Part shown: positions 52,242 to 63,399 of the stretch, in pieces
How the letters are laid out: the number at the start of each line of letters is the position of its first letter
How positions within the stretch are numbered: position 1 is the first letter of the stretch
Source: Arthrobacter sp. QXT-31
GTDB taxonomy: Bacteria > Actinomycetota > Actinomycetes > Actinomycetales > Micrococcaceae
Direction of reading: 5' to 3'
Assembly (NCBI RefSeq): GCF_001969265.1
Contig: NZ_CP019304.1
Location: 4,092,001-4,156,000 of the forward strand
DNA: 64,000 nucleotides
Position numbers and translations under genes: made by a program
Notes under the pieces: generated by a model
What the model was told of the DNA's origin: nothing
The model's input: only the letters and a program-made list of their open reading frames with translations
The model's database searches: none

Positions 52242-53963
52242 ATGAGTGAGGACGCCCTGACTGAAACCGCCACCAAGCCTGACATTAAGCCCCGGAGCCG
52301 GGTTGTCACTGACGGCATTCACGCGGCTCCGGCACGCGGAATGTTCCGGGCTGTCGGCATGGGGGACGATGACTTCGCCAAGCCGCAAATCGGCGTCGCG
52401 AGTTCCTGGAACGAAATCACTCCCTGCAACCTCTCCCTGAACCGGCTCGCCCAGGGCGCCAAGGAAGGCGTCCACGCCGGCGGCGGGTTCCCGATGCAGT
52501 TCGGCACCATCTCCGTGTCCGACGGCATCTCCATGGGCCACGAGGGCATGCACTTCTCCCTGGTCTCCCGCGAAGTCATCGCCGACTCCGTGGAAACCGT
52601 CATGCAGGCAGAGCGCATCGACGGCTCCGTGCTGCTGGCGGGCTGCGACAAGTCCCTTCCGGGTATGCTCATGGCAGCTGCGCGCCTGAACCTTGCCAGC
52701 GTCTTCCTGTACGCCGGCTCCATCATGCCGGGCTGGGTCAAGCTGGAGGACGGCTCCGAAAAGGAAGTCACCCTCATCGACGCGTTCGAGGCGGTCGGTG
52801 CATGCGCTGCCGGCAAGATGAGCATGGAAGACCTCACCCGTATCGAAAAGGCGATCTGTCCCGGCGAAGGCGCCTGCGGCGGCATGTACACGGCCAACAC
52901 CATGGCCTGCATCGGTGAGGCCCTCGGCATGTCCCTGCCCGGGTCGGCAGCCCCGCCCTCGGCGGACCGCCGCCGTGATGAATTCGCGCGCAAGTCCGGC
53001 GAGGCAGTGGTCAACCTGCTGCGCAACGGCATCACGGCGCGCGACATCATGACCAAGAAGGCCTTCGAGAATGCAATCGCCGTCACCATGGCCTTCGGCG
53101 GATCCACCAACGCTGTCCTGCACCTGCTGGCCATCGCCCGCGAGGCAGAGGTCGAACTGAGCCTGGACGACTTCAACCGCATCGGGGACAAGATCCCGCA
53201 CCTGGGCGACCTGAAGCCGTTCGGCCGCTACGTCATGACCGACGTCGACAAGATCGGCGGAGTACCGGTGATCATGAAGGCGCTGCTCGACGCCGGCCTG
53301 CTGCACGGGGACTGCCTCACCGTCACGGGCAAAACGGTCGCCGAAAACCTCGAGGCCATCAACCCGCCGGACGTCGACGGCAAGATCCTTCGCGCGCTGG
53401 ACAACCCGATCCACAAGACCGGCGGCATCACCATCCTGCACGGCTCGCTCGCCCCCGAGGGCGCCGTGGTGAAGAGCGCCGGCTTCGACGCCGACGTCTT
53501 CGAAGGCAGCGCCCGCGTGTTCGAGCGTGAACAGGGCGCGCTGGACGCGCTGGACAACGGCGAGATCCAGAAGGGTGACGTCGTGGTGATCCGCTACGAA
53601 GGCCCCAAGGGCGGTCCGGGCATGCGCGAGATGCTCGCCATCACCGGTGCCATCAAGGGCGCCGGACTGGGCAAGGACGTCCTGCTGCTCACCGATGGCC
53701 GCTTCTCCGGCGGAACCACCGGCCTGTGCATTGGTCACGTTGCGCCCGAAGCGGTCGACGGCGGCCCCATCGCCTTCGTCAAGGACGGCGACCGGATCCG
53801 CGTGGACATCGCAGCACGCACCTTCGACCTGCTCGTTGACGACGCAGAGCTCGAAGCCCGCAAGGAAGGCTGGGCGCCGCTGCCGGCCAAGTTCACCAAG
53901 GGTGTGCTGGCCAAGTACGCCAAGCTGGTCCACAGCGCCAGCACGGGCGCCTACTGCGGGTGA
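52242..53963 (+). CDS. ilvD: Dihydroxy-acid dehydratase
   Basis: An Fe-S dehydratase giving 2-keto acids in valine and isoleucine synthesis. At 573 aa it is full length. Cluster cysteines are in [29 protein letters not shown] and [39 protein letters not shown] is the C-terminal signature. The ATG at 52242 has a rather distant GGAG (16 nt). It is transcribed separately from ilvB, with a weak hairpin after the stop. Confidence 0.97.
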   Translation: MSEDALTETATKPDIKPRSRVVTDGIHAAPARGMFRAVGMGDDDFAKPQIGVASSWNEITPCNLSLNRLAQGAKEGVHAGGGFPMQFGTISVSDGISMGHEGMHFSLVSREVIADSVETVMQAERIDGSVLLAGCDKSLPGMLMAAARLNLASVFLYAGSIMPGWVKLEDGSEKEVTLIDAFEAVGACAAGKMSMEDLTRIEKAICPGEGACGGMYTANTMACIGEALGMSLPGSAAPPSADRRRDEFARKSGEAVVNLLRNGITARDIMTKKAFENAIAVTMAFGGSTNAVLHLLAIAREAEVELSLDDFNRIGDKIPHLGDLKPFGRYVMTDVDKIGGVPVIMKALLDAGLLHGDCLTVTGKTVAENLEAINPPDVDGKILRALDNPIHKTGGITILHGSLAPEGAVVKSAGFDADVFEGSARVFEREQGALDALDNGEIQKGDVVVIRYEGPKGGPGMREMLAITGAIKGAGLGKDVLLLTDGRFSGGTTGLCIGHVAPEAVDGGPIAFVKDGDRIRVDIAARTFDLLVDDAELEARKEGWAPLPAKFTKGVLAKYAKLVHSASTGAYCG

Positions 53964-53971
53964 TTTTTTAG

Positions 53972-53987
53972 GCCTGGGTAACCAGGC
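53972..53987 (+). terminator. Weak hairpin after ilvD
   Basis: GCCTGG/CCAGGC with a GTAA loop, 9 bp after the ilvD stop, followed by TTAATAAGG. The short stem makes this a weak candidate. Confidence 0.4.
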
Positions 53988-54063
53988 TTAATAAGGGATG
54001 CTCCAAGGGGCCCTGAACACACGGCGTCTGCGCCGCGCGCTTGGGGTGGGAGCTTCCCGAAAA

Positions 54064-54121
54064 ATGGACAATGATGTCCATATGGTGAGATAGCGTTAAC
54101 CTTCGTTGACACCTATCTCAC
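54064..54121 (+). promoter_or_regulatory. Operator-like palindrome and large hairpin before the ilv leader
   Basis: ATGGACAATGATGTCCAT (54064-54081) is an 18-bp palindrome with 7-bp arms. Immediately after it, GTGAGATAG (54085-54093) pairs with CTATCTCAC (54113-54121), extended inside by GTTAAC/GTTGAC around a CTTC loop. A TTGACA at 54106-54111 could be a -35 for the leader transcript, though a matching -10 is not clear. This 178-bp gap holds no other gene. Confidence 0.55.
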
Positions 54122-54141
54122 TTAGAGGGAAAACTGAACGC

Positions 54142-54213
54142 ATGATCGCACTCGTTACCAGCCGCGCCGCTGCAAATGCAGTCGTCGTACTTACCAAGCG
54201 CGTGGCTCCATAG
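54142..54213 (+). CDS. ilv leader peptide (attenuator control)
   Basis: A 23-codon ORF starting ATGATCGCACTCGTTACC with product MIALVTSR to VVVLTKRVAP. It is rich in the regulated amino acids: one Ile, two Leu and several Val including a VVV-Leu run. Ribosome stalling at these codons when branched-chain aminoacyl-tRNAs are scarce would change folding of the downstream RNA. It ends 27 bp before the terminator stem. It lacks a strong Shine-Dalgarno, with GAGGG further upstream. Confidence 0.85.
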   Translation: MIALVTSRAAANAVVVLTKRVAP

Positions 54214-54277
54214 CCCGACTGGTAACGAACTGTCACGCGCAACCCCTCGAAGAGCCGCCAGGCTGAGGGGTTTTTTT
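54153..54277 (+). promoter_or_regulatory. ilvB attenuator (alternative RNA hairpins and terminator)
   Basis: CGTTACCAG inside the leader ORF (54153-54161) is fully complementary to CTGGTAACG just after its stop (54219-54227). GCGCGTG (54198-54204) can instead pair with CACGCGC (54234-54240). The intrinsic terminator follows: AACCCCTC (54241-54248) with GAGGGGTT (54265-54272), then a T-run to 54277. Mutually exclusive pairing is the classic attenuation layout. Confidence 0.82.
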
Positions 54278-54350
54278 ATTTTCCGGGCGGGACGGAACGT
54301 TCAGTTTTCCAAGCACAACACCAATTCAAGATCCACTAAGGAAGAGTTCG

Positions 54351-56252
54351 ATGAGCAAAGGATCGCCCATCAGCCCCTCGCTGATGGCTTCAAAGTCCGC
54401 TGGAGCCCCCAAGGCTCCGGAACGCGTCGACAAGCCGGCTGATGCCGGCGTCGACACTGCTGCAGCCGCCTCTCCTGTCCTTGGGCCGAACAACGTCGTA
54501 CCCCCGACGGTGATGACCGGCTCAGAAGCAATTGTCCGTTCGCTCGAAGAACTCGGCGTCGACGACATTTTCGGTTTGCCCGGTGGCGCGATCCTGCCCA
54601 CCTACGACCCCTTGATGGCCTCCAAAATGAACCACGTTCTGGTCCGTCACGAACAGGGAGCCGGCCACGCCGCGCAAGGCTATGCCATGGTCACCGGCCG
54701 GGTGGGCGTCTGCATCGCCACCTCGGGCCCGGGTGCCACCAACCTCGTCACCGCCATCATGGATGCGCACATGGACTCCGTTCCGCTCGTGGCCATTACC
54801 GGCCAGGTTTCCAGCGGCGTGATCGGCACCGACGCCTTTCAGGAAGCCGACATCGTGGGCATCACCATGCCCATCACCAAGCACTCGTTCCTGGTGACGG
54901 ACGCCAACGACATTCCCCACGTCATGGCCGAGGCCTTCCACCTGGCCTCGACCGGACGGCCCGGCCCGGTCCTCGTTGACGTTGCCAAGGACGCCCAGCA
55001 GGGGCAGATGACCTTCTCCTGGCCGCCCAAGATCGACCTGCCGGGCTACCGGCCCGTGGTCCGCGGCCACAACAAGCAGGTCCGCGAGGCGGCCAAGCTG
55101 ATCTCGGCCGCCAGCAAGCCTGTCCTGTACGTGGGCGGCGGTGTGGTCAAGGCCCACGCCTCAGCCGAACTCCGCGAGCTGGCAGAACTCACCGGTGCCC
55201 CCGTGGTCACGACCCTCATGGCCCGCGGTGTCTTCCCGGACTCGCACCCGCAGCATGTGGGCATGCCCGGCATGCACGGCACCGTCTCGGCCGTGACGGC
55301 CCTGCAGCAGGCTGACCTGCTGATTACCCTGGGCGCGCGCTTTGACGACCGCGTCACCGGCGTCCTCAAGACCTTCGCGCCGAACGCCAAGGTCATCCAC
55401 GCCGACATCGACCCCGCGGAAATCTCCAAGAACCGCACCGCCGACGTTCCCATCGTTGGCTCCGTGAAGGAGATCATTCCGGAACTGACGGAAGCTGTCC
55501 GGACCCAGTTCGGCGCCTCCGGAACCCCGGACCTGACGAACTGGTGGGCGTTCCTGAACAACCTGAAGGAAACCTACCCGCTGGGCTGGACCGAACCCGA
55601 GGACGGCCTGACCGCCCCGCAGCGCGTCATTGAGCGCATCGGCGCCCTGACCGGGCCGGAGGGTGTGTACGTGGCAGGCGTTGGCCAGCACCAGATGTGG
55701 GCGGCGCAGTTCATCAAGTACGAGCGCCCGCACGCCTGGCTGAACTCCGGCGGTGCCGGCACCATGGGCTACGCCGTTCCGGCTGCCATGGGTGCCAAGG
55801 TGGGGGAGCCGGACCGCGTGGTCTGGGCCATCGACGGCGACGGCTGCTTCCAGATGACCAACCAGGAACTGGCCACCTGTGCCATCAACAACATCCCCAT
55901 CAAGGTTGCCGTCATCAACAACTCCTCGCTGGGCATGGTGCGGCAGTGGCAGACCCTCTTCTACGAGGGCCGCTACTCCAACACGGACCTGAACACCGGC
56001 CACGAGACCATCCGGATCCCGGACTTCGTCAAGCTCGGCGAGGCCTACGGCTGCGCGTCCTTCCGGTGCGAGCGGGACGAGGACATCGACGCAACAATCC
56101 AGAAGGCGCTGGAAATCAATGACCGCCCCGTGGTCATCGACTTCGTGGTCAGCCCCGACTCCATGGTGTGGCCGATGGTGCCCGCCGGAGTCAGCAACGA
56201 CCAGATCCAGGTTGCCCGCAACATGACCCCGGAATGGGAAGAGGAGGACTGA
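54351..56252 (+). CDS. ilvB: Acetolactate synthase, large (catalytic) subunit
   Basis: A ThDP-dependent enzyme making acetolactate or acetohydroxybutyrate. The 633-aa protein has a 50-residue N-terminal extension before [20 protein letters not shown]. The ThDP glutamate is in [27 protein letters not shown] is conserved, and the ThDP/Mg motif is [17 protein letters not shown] to [13 protein letters not shown]. The ATG has AAGGAAGAG upstream. The 74 bp before it follow the attenuator T-run. It starts the ilvB-ilvN-ilvC operon. Confidence 0.97.
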   Translation: MSKGSPISPSLMASKSAGAPKAPERVDKPADAGVDTAAAASPVLGPNNVVPPTVMTGSEAIVRSLEELGVDDIFGLPGGAILPTYDPLMASKMNHVLVRHEQGAGHAAQGYAMVTGRVGVCIATSGPGATNLVTAIMDAHMDSVPLVAITGQVSSGVIGTDAFQEADIVGITMPITKHSFLVTDANDIPHVMAEAFHLASTGRPGPVLVDVAKDAQQGQMTFSWPPKIDLPGYRPVVRGHNKQVREAAKLISAASKPVLYVGGGVVKAHASAELRELAELTGAPVVTTLMARGVFPDSHPQHVGMPGMHGTVSAVTALQQADLLITLGARFDDRVTGVLKTFAPNAKVIHADIDPAEISKNRTADVPIVGSVKEIIPELTEAVRTQFGASGTPDLTNWWAFLNNLKETYPLGWTEPEDGLTAPQRVIERIGALTGPEGVYVAGVGQHQMWAAQFIKYERPHAWLNSGGAGTMGYAVPAAMGAKVGEPDRVVWAIDGDGCFQMTNQELATCAINNIPIKVAVINNSSLGMVRQWQTLFYEGRYSNTDLNTGHETIRIPDFVKLGEAYGCASFRCERDEDIDATIQKALEINDRPVVIDFVVSPDSMVWPMVPAGVSNDQIQVARNMTPEWEEED

Positions 56253-56254
56253 TC

Positions 56255-57879
<1,625 letters not shown>

Positions 57880-57905
57880 GGCTGCCCCCTTTCAGCGTGA
57901 CAGTG

Positions 57906-57943
57906 AGGCCGGGTTCACACTTAACAATGTGAGCCCGGCCTTT
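57906..57943 (+). terminator. Intrinsic terminator after ilvC
   Basis: A stem of about 14 bp (AGGCCGGG/CCCGGCCT plus TTCACA/TGTGAG pairs) has an 8-nt loop and ends in TTT, 27 bp after the ilvC stop. Confidence 0.75.
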
Positions 57944-57995
57944 CCGTACGCCTAGACTTTATTTACCCCCAGGACTTCAACGCAGAGGATCAGCT

Positions 57996-59585
57996 GTGTC
58001 AAAACCCGTAGTACTGCTTGCCGAAGAACTTTCGCCCGCCACCATCGAGGCGCTGGGCCCGGACTTTGAAATCCGCCAGACCGACGGCGCCGATCGTTCC
58101 CAGCTGCTTTCTGCCATCGGGGACGTTGACGCCATCCTGGTCCGCTCCGCCACCAAGGTGGACGCCGAGGCCATTGCCGCCGCGAAGAACCTGAAGGTCA
58201 TCGCCCGTGCCGGCGTCGGGCTGGACAACGTGGACATCAAAGCCGCCACCCAGGCCGGCGTCATGGTGGTCAACGCCCCGACGTCGAACATCGTGTCCGC
58301 CGCGGAACTGACTGTGGGCCACATCCTGAGCCTGGCCCGCCACATCCCGCAGGCCAGCGCCGCCCTGAAGGACGGCGAATGGAAGCGCTCCAAGTACACG
58401 GGCATCGAACTGTTCGAGAAGAAGATCGGCATTATCGGCCTGGGCCGCATCGGCGCCCTGGTCGCCGCCCGCCTGCAGGGCTTCGCCACCGAGATCCTCG
58501 CGTACGACCCCTACATCACCTCCGCCCGCGCCGCGCAGCTCGGCGTGAAGCTCGTCACGCTCGACGAACTGCTGGCGCAGTCTGACTTCATCACCATCCA
58601 CATGCCCAAGACGCCGGAGACGGTTGGCATGCTCGGCGCCGACGCCTTCAGGAAGATGAAGGACACGGCTTACGTCGTTAACGTTGCCCGCGGCGGCCTC
58701 GTGGACGAGGAAGCCCTGTACACCGCGCTGCAGGACCGCCAGATTGCCGGCGCCGCCGTGGACGTCTTCGTCCAGGAGCCCAGCACCGATTTGCCGTTCT
58801 TCAAGCTGGACAACGTCGTGGTCACCCCGCACCTGGGTGCGTCCACCGACGAGGCACAGGAAAAGGCCGGCGTCTCCGTCGCGAAGTCCGTCCGCCTCGC
58901 CCTCGCCGGGGAACTCGTTCCGGATGCCGTGAACGTCGCCGGCGGCGTGATCGCCCCCGACGTCCGCCCGGGCATCCCGCTGATCGAGAAGCTGGGCCGC
59001 ATCTTCACGGCGCTGACCCACGCCTCCGTGACCCAGATCGACGTCGAGGTTGCCGGCGAGATCGCCGCGCTTGACGTCAAGGTCCTGGAACTGGCCGCTC
59101 TCAAGGGGATCTTCGCCGACGTCGTCACCGAGCAGGTGTCCTACGTCAACGCCCCGGTGATCGCTGAGCAGCGCGGCATCAACGTCCGGCTCATCACCAC
59201 CCCTGAAGCCGAGGACTACCGCAACGTCCTGACCCTGCGCGGCGCCCTGAGCGACGGAGCCCAGATCTCCGTTTCCGGTACCCTGACCGGACCCAAGCAG
59301 GTCCAGAAGCTCGTCGGCGTGAACGGCTACGACGTCGAGATTCCAGTCAGCGAGCACCTCGTTGTGGTCTCCTACGCGGACCGTCCGGGCGTCATCGGCA
59401 CGATCGGCCACATCCTGGGCATGAACAACATCAACATCGGCGGCATGCAGGTGGCACGGAACGCGGAGGGCGGCCAGGTCCTGGCGCTGCTCACCATCGA
59501 CAGCTCCGTCCCGCAGCAGGTGCTGGACGCCATCAAGGCCGGCATCGGTGCCGAGATGGTGCGCGAAGTGGACCTCGAGGACTAG
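57996..59585 (+). CDS. serA: D-3-phosphoglycerate dehydrogenase (long ACT form)
   Basis: The first enzyme of serine synthesis. The 529-aa protein has a catalytic domain, a Rossmann domain (KIGIIGLGRIGALVAARLQG), an intervening ASB domain and a C-terminal ACT domain (VSYADRPGVIGTIGHILGMN) for serine feedback. Active-site residues are in VIARAGVGLDNVD, NVARGGLVDEEAL and VVTPHLGASTDEAQ. GTG at 57996 follows AGAGGA. It lies 116 bp after ilvC beyond a terminator, so it has its own promoter. Confidence 0.97.
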   Translation: MSKPVVLLAEELSPATIEALGPDFEIRQTDGADRSQLLSAIGDVDAILVRSATKVDAEAIAAAKNLKVIARAGVGLDNVDIKAATQAGVMVVNAPTSNIVSAAELTVGHILSLARHIPQASAALKDGEWKRSKYTGIELFEKKIGIIGLGRIGALVAARLQGFATEILAYDPYITSARAAQLGVKLVTLDELLAQSDFITIHMPKTPETVGMLGADAFRKMKDTAYVVNVARGGLVDEEALYTALQDRQIAGAAVDVFVQEPSTDLPFFKLDNVVVTPHLGASTDEAQEKAGVSVAKSVRLALAGELVPDAVNVAGGVIAPDVRPGIPLIEKLGRIFTALTHASVTQIDVEVAGEIAALDVKVLELAALKGIFADVVTEQVSYVNAPVIAEQRGINVRLITTPEAEDYRNVLTLRGALSDGAQISVSGTLTGPKQVQKLVGVNGYDVEIPVSEHLVVVSYADRPGVIGTIGHILGMNNINIGGMQVARNAEGGQVLALLTIDSSVPQQVLDAIKAGIGAEMVREVDLED

Positions 59586-59625
59586 TCCCCGAAGAACTGG
59601 TCCGCAGGGACCAGGGTCCTAACGC

Positions 59626-59658
59626 GGGGTAAACTCCACGTCCCCTGGAGTTCACCCC
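59626..59658 (+). terminator. Hairpins after serA
   Basis: A 13-bp stem with one mismatch (59626-59638 with 59646-59658) is followed immediately by a second hairpin CCGGCCAA/TTGGCCGG (59657-59678). No T-run is seen. Confidence 0.5.
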
Positions 59659-59684
59659 GGCCAAGTATGATTGGCCGGTCTGCG

Positions 59685-59690
59685 TACAAT
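59685..59690 (+). promoter_or_regulatory. Candidate -10 for the ABC exporter operon
   Basis: TACAAT with TG at 59681-59682 upstream, about 126 bp before the permease start. A -35 is not convincing. Confidence 0.35.
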
Positions 59691-59816
59691 GGCTAGGTTC
59701 GAATTCAAGGATCCAGCCGGCAGGCCGGCCAATACTTTTTGCACGCCCTCAAGGGACACCTCCACTTTCTGCGGTCATAGTGGCGTGCGCACGCAATCCA
59801 GGTTTCAGGGAGCCCA

Positions 59817-62612
59817 ATGAACGCCGTCCAGAGGTTCATCAGAAGCAAAGTGCTGCTGCTGACCGCTGCCATTCTGATCTTCGCCATGTGCCTCTCCGTC
59901 CTCGTCCAGACCCAGTCGCAGGCTGCGCTGAACCGGACCGTGGACCAGAACTCGCGCGGGCTCTACGACATCCTGGTCCAGGCCAAGGCCGGCTCGGACG
60001 GCACGCTCATGCAGCCCGAGATTGCCACGGGCCAGGGCGGCATCAGCTTCGACCAGCTGCAGAAGATCCGGGCCCTCTCCGGCACCTCCGTTGCTGCCCC
60101 CATCAGCCTGGTCTCGCGCGTGACGCAGAACCTCGAGACCCCCCGACTGGAGGCCATGGACTACCTGGGCTTCAACGCGGGCCTCGTCGGCACGGCGACC
60201 GCCGGCCAGCCCGGGGGCACCGACCCCAGCAAATGGCCGGAAGCCCAGTCCGTGCTCAGCGACACCCCGAAGAAGTACCGCCTGACGGCCAGCGCCACGA
60301 GCTCCGACGGTTCCTCCGAACACACCCTGTTCAAGTCCACCGCCGAGGGCACGCTCGGCAAGGGCAAGCTCGTGGAGCAGCAGGTGGAGGGCGGCAACAG
60401 CGTCCAGATCGCCGGCCCCGAAGGCGAAACGGGCATCAAGTTCCCGGCGCCGGCCGGAGGCTCCGAGCACAACCTCTTCAACCTCACCGTTGCGCTGCCC
60501 ATGGCGCCGGAGGTCACGGAATCCGTGGTCGCCGTCGACCCCGTTTCCGAACGCGCCCTGCTGGGCGGCGCCGGTGACTTCCTGGCCCCGCTGGAAAAGG
60601 CGCCGCCGGCCGATGCCCGCAGCGCCGAGGCGGTGGGCCAGCACCTGGAGAGCCTCTTCACCACCGGCATTGGCATGAAGGAACTCGAGGAGGGACCGGA
60701 CTTCCTCGGCGTCAAGCTCAAGTACTGGGCCCCCATCATGACCCAGTACCAGCAGGCCAAGCGCAACGGCCAGCTCACCGAGGACTCCCAGGCCATCCCG
60801 CTAATCGTCCGTTCCGGCACCTCTGTTGACCTGAAGTACTCGGTGAAAATCGAGGAAATCGACGACTCCGGAAACGTGGTCAAGGAAGTCGGCACGGCAG
60901 AGCGCTCCCTGGACAAGGACTACCTGCCCTTCGTCTCCAAGTCGCCCTTCGCGCTGTCCTGGCCCGGGTCCACCGACTATTCCGAGCTGCTCGGCAACTC
61001 GGCAGCCTTTAGCCGCGGCCTTTACAGCCCCGCCACCTGGAGCACCAACTTCGCCGCCGCTCCCAAGTACAAGGACGGATCGACTGCCGGCAACGGCGCA
61101 GAGGACAAGACCGCCACCCCGGGTGAGTGGGTCACCGTGAACCGCCTGCCCGAGAAGAGCGTCACCGGGGAAGCCGTGGACCAGACCCAGCGCAACCCCG
61201 TGGACGAGCGCTCCTACCGGGAGAACCTCGAAACGGGCAAGAAGCTGGCCACGCCGCTCGCCATGGTCTACGGCACCTTCGATCCGGCCGCTGTCCAGGC
61301 TGCGGCCGGCGATGTCAACCGGCTCCCGCTCGGCGGTTACGACCCCGCGCCCATGACCCTGACTAAGGACGCACAGGGCAAGGATGTTGACGACACCACG
61401 CTCAAGCCTTCCCTGAGCGCCACCGGGCTCGTCAGCCAGTCGGCTGGCGCGATCACGGACTACTACGGCCTTGCTGCTGCCCGCGGCTACGAGAAGAATG
61501 CCTCTGTCATCGACGCTGTGCGCGTCCGTGCCAGCGCCGCCGGCAGCTGGAAGCAGGTCCAGCCTGAGGTGGACAAGCTCGCCGCGGAAATCCGGGACAT
61601 GGGACTGGAAGCCACCGTTGTGGCCGGTTCTGCCCGTGAAGACGCCAACATCTTCGTTCCCGGCTACTCCAGGGACGACGCCGGCAAGGAGTCCGCGCTC
61701 GGAACAGTCCAGCAGTCGTGGGTCAGGCAGAACGCGGCCGATGCCGTGGCCGGCTCCCTGACGGCGACCAACCTGACGCTGCTGTTCATCACCCTGTGCG
61801 GCGCCGCGCTGCTGACCGGTGCCTCGACCGTCAGCTACGTGCGGCTGCGCCGCAGCGAAGCCGGCACCCTCCGGGCCATGGGCTGGACCCAGCGCCGCAT
61901 CCGGTCCTGGGTACTGGAGGAGTTCGCCGTCGGCGCCGGGCTGCTGGCCGTGGCCGGCATCGTGCTCAGCCTCCTGAGCTGGAACATCGCCACCGCCATC
62001 GTCTCGGCGTCCGTGCTGGCCCTTTACCTGGGCGCGGCCTTCTTCGCCGCCCAGCAGCTGCGCCACCGCGAAGTGGTCAGCCAGGAGCCGCAGCACGACG
62101 AAAAGCTCATTGCCGTCGACTCGCCGCTGACCTTCGCGAACCGCCAGCTCAGCACCCACCGGTTCAACGCCATCTCGCTGGCTGTCGCCGTCGGCGTGTT
62201 CGCCTCGGCCGTCGGCGGGCTGATCGCCCTGCTGATCGACATTCCGCGCGCCGCTGGCGCCAGTGCCCTCAGCGGCCTGGCCGCCGCCAGCGTTGCCCTG
62301 CCCAGCATCATCCTTGGATTGTCCGGCGTGGCAGTGGGGCTCCTGCTCACACTGGTGACCGGGCGCTTTGAGCTGAAGGCCAAGCGGCGGTACCTCGGAA
62401 CGCTGCAGGCGATGGGCTGGAACCCCGACATGCTGGGCCAGGTCCGCTTCTTCGAAAACGCCCTGGTGGGAGCGGTCGCCGTGCCGCTGGGTATTCTCGG
62501 TGCCCTGGGCATCGGCCTTGTTCTTGCCCCCTACGCCGCGTTGTGGGCCGCCGTGGCCGGGCTCGTGGCTGTTCTCTGCTGGATTCCGATTGCAACGAAA
62601 GTGGTCAAATGA
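59817..62612 (+). CDS. FtsX-like ABC transporter permease with large external domain
   Basis: A 931-aa MacB/LolE-type permease. One helix lies near residues 12-32, then about 600 hydrophilic residues that should be outside the cell. The FtsX domain helices follow from about residue 648 (LTLLFITLCGAALLTGAST). The loop after them reads YVRLRRSEAGTLRAMGWTQRR, echoed near the C-terminus by KRRYLGTLQAMGWNPD. GGGAG precedes the ATG. It overlaps the ATPase gene by 4 nt. Likely roles are export or envelope signalling; the substrate is unknown. Confidence 0.85.
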   Translation: MNAVQRFIRSKVLLLTAAILIFAMCLSVLVQTQSQAALNRTVDQNSRGLYDILVQAKAGSDGTLMQPEIATGQGGISFDQLQKIRALSGTSVAAPISLVSRVTQNLETPRLEAMDYLGFNAGLVGTATAGQPGGTDPSKWPEAQSVLSDTPKKYRLTASATSSDGSSEHTLFKSTAEGTLGKGKLVEQQVEGGNSVQIAGPEGETGIKFPAPAGGSEHNLFNLTVALPMAPEVTESVVAVDPVSERALLGGAGDFLAPLEKAPPADARSAEAVGQHLESLFTTGIGMKELEEGPDFLGVKLKYWAPIMTQYQQAKRNGQLTEDSQAIPLIVRSGTSVDLKYSVKIEEIDDSGNVVKEVGTAERSLDKDYLPFVSKSPFALSWPGSTDYSELLGNSAAFSRGLYSPATWSTNFAAAPKYKDGSTAGNGAEDKTATPGEWVTVNRLPEKSVTGEAVDQTQRNPVDERSYRENLETGKKLATPLAMVYGTFDPAAVQAAAGDVNRLPLGGYDPAPMTLTKDAQGKDVDDTTLKPSLSATGLVSQSAGAITDYYGLAAARGYEKNASVIDAVRVRASAAGSWKQVQPEVDKLAAEIRDMGLEATVVAGSAREDANIFVPGYSRDDAGKESALGTVQQSWVRQNAADAVAGSLTATNLTLLFITLCGAALLTGASTVSYVRLRRSEAGTLRAMGWTQRRIRSWVLEEFAVGAGLLAVAGIVLSLLSWNIATAIVSASVLALYLGAAFFAAQQLRHREVVSQEPQHDEKLIAVDSPLTFANRQLSTHRFNAISLAVAVGVFASAVGGLIALLIDIPRAAGASALSGLAAASVALPSIILGLSGVAVGLLLTLVTGRFELKAKRRYLGTLQAMGWNPDMLGQVRFFENALVGAVAVPLGILGALGIGLVLAPYAALWAAVAGLVAVLCWIPIATKVVK

Positions 62613-63364
62613 GTAACGACCTGAACCTTCGCCGCGTGCGCGGGAACAATGAGGCTGAAACCCCGGTCCAGACGCGGGCCAACACCATTGTCAAGGAAGC
62701 GGACCACGCCACCCCGCTGGAGCTGAGCAACATCACCATCCGCTACGGCGGGGGCAAGACCGGGTCTGAAGCCGTCAGCGTCGTCGAAGGTTTTGACCTG
62801 ACCCTCAACGCGGGGGAGATGCACTGCGTGGCCGGCCGAAGCGGCTCGGGCAAGACCAGTATCCTGACCGTCGGCGCAGGCCTGACCCTGCCAACGTCGG
62901 GCCGGGTGCTGTGGGAGGGCGATTCCCTCGAAACCATGTCCGACGACGAGATCGCCGACCGCCGCCGGGCCCTGATCGGCTACGTCGACCAGGGCGGCGC
63001 CCTGATTGACGGCATGAGCGCGCTCGAAAACGTGCTCCTCCCGGCGGTTCCGGACGGCGAGGTGGAGCAGCGGCGCGAGATGGCCAAGGACCTGCTGGAC
63101 CTCGTGGGCCTGGGACGCCGCATGCGGCACCGCCCCGAGCAGCTCTCCGGCGGTGAGCGCCAGCGCGTCGCCATCGCCCGCGCCCTGATCCTGGGGACCC
63201 GCGTCCTGGTGGTGGATGAGCCGACGGCGAGCCTGGACCGGGCCTCCGCCAACCGCATTATCAGCATCCTGAAGGACACCACGTCCGACGGCATCGCAGT
63301 CCTCGTGGCGTCACATGACCACGAACTGGTCCGGCTGAGCGATACGCTGACCGAACTGATCTAG
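62609..63364 (+). CDS. ABC transporter ATP-binding protein (LolD/MacB type)
   Basis: A 251-aa ATPase partner of the upstream permease. Walker A is GRSGSGKTS, signature [16 protein letters not shown], Walker [14 protein letters not shown]-loop ASHDHELV. The first 35 residues are an extra charged segment before the domain. ATG at 62609 overlaps the permease stop (ATGA). Confidence 0.93.
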   Translation: MSNDLNLRRVRGNNEAETPVQTRANTIVKEADHATPLELSNITIRYGGGKTGSEAVSVVEGFDLTLNAGEMHCVAGRSGSGKTSILTVGAGLTLPTSGRVLWEGDSLETMSDDEIADRRRALIGYVDQGGALIDGMSALENVLLPAVPDGEVEQRREMAKDLLDLVGLGRRMRHRPEQLSGGERQRVAIARALILGTRVLVVDEPTASLDRASANRIISILKDTTSDGIAVLVASHDHELVRLSDTLTELI

Positions 63365-63399
63365 ATCCATTCCTCCGCACTAAAGGTAATGTTCTGCCC

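Noticed and set aside
52155..53933. 592-codon open frame on the minus strand opposite ilvD
   Set aside because: Shadow of ilvD, without a ribosome site or recognisable motif.
53964..54141. T-box or riboswitch before the ilv operon
   Set aside because: No T-box sequence or specifier-loop layout was found; the leader peptide with terminator explains control better.
54176..54442. 88-codon frame crossing the ilv attenuator
   Set aside because: It runs through the leader peptide, terminator and ilvB start in another frame; the leader ORF and ilvB explain the DNA.
57999..59411. Long open frame on the minus strand opposite serA
   Set aside because: It mirrors serA codons, a common shadow in GC-rich DNA. 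The translation is Gly/Asp/Val-rich without any domain, and serA is certain.
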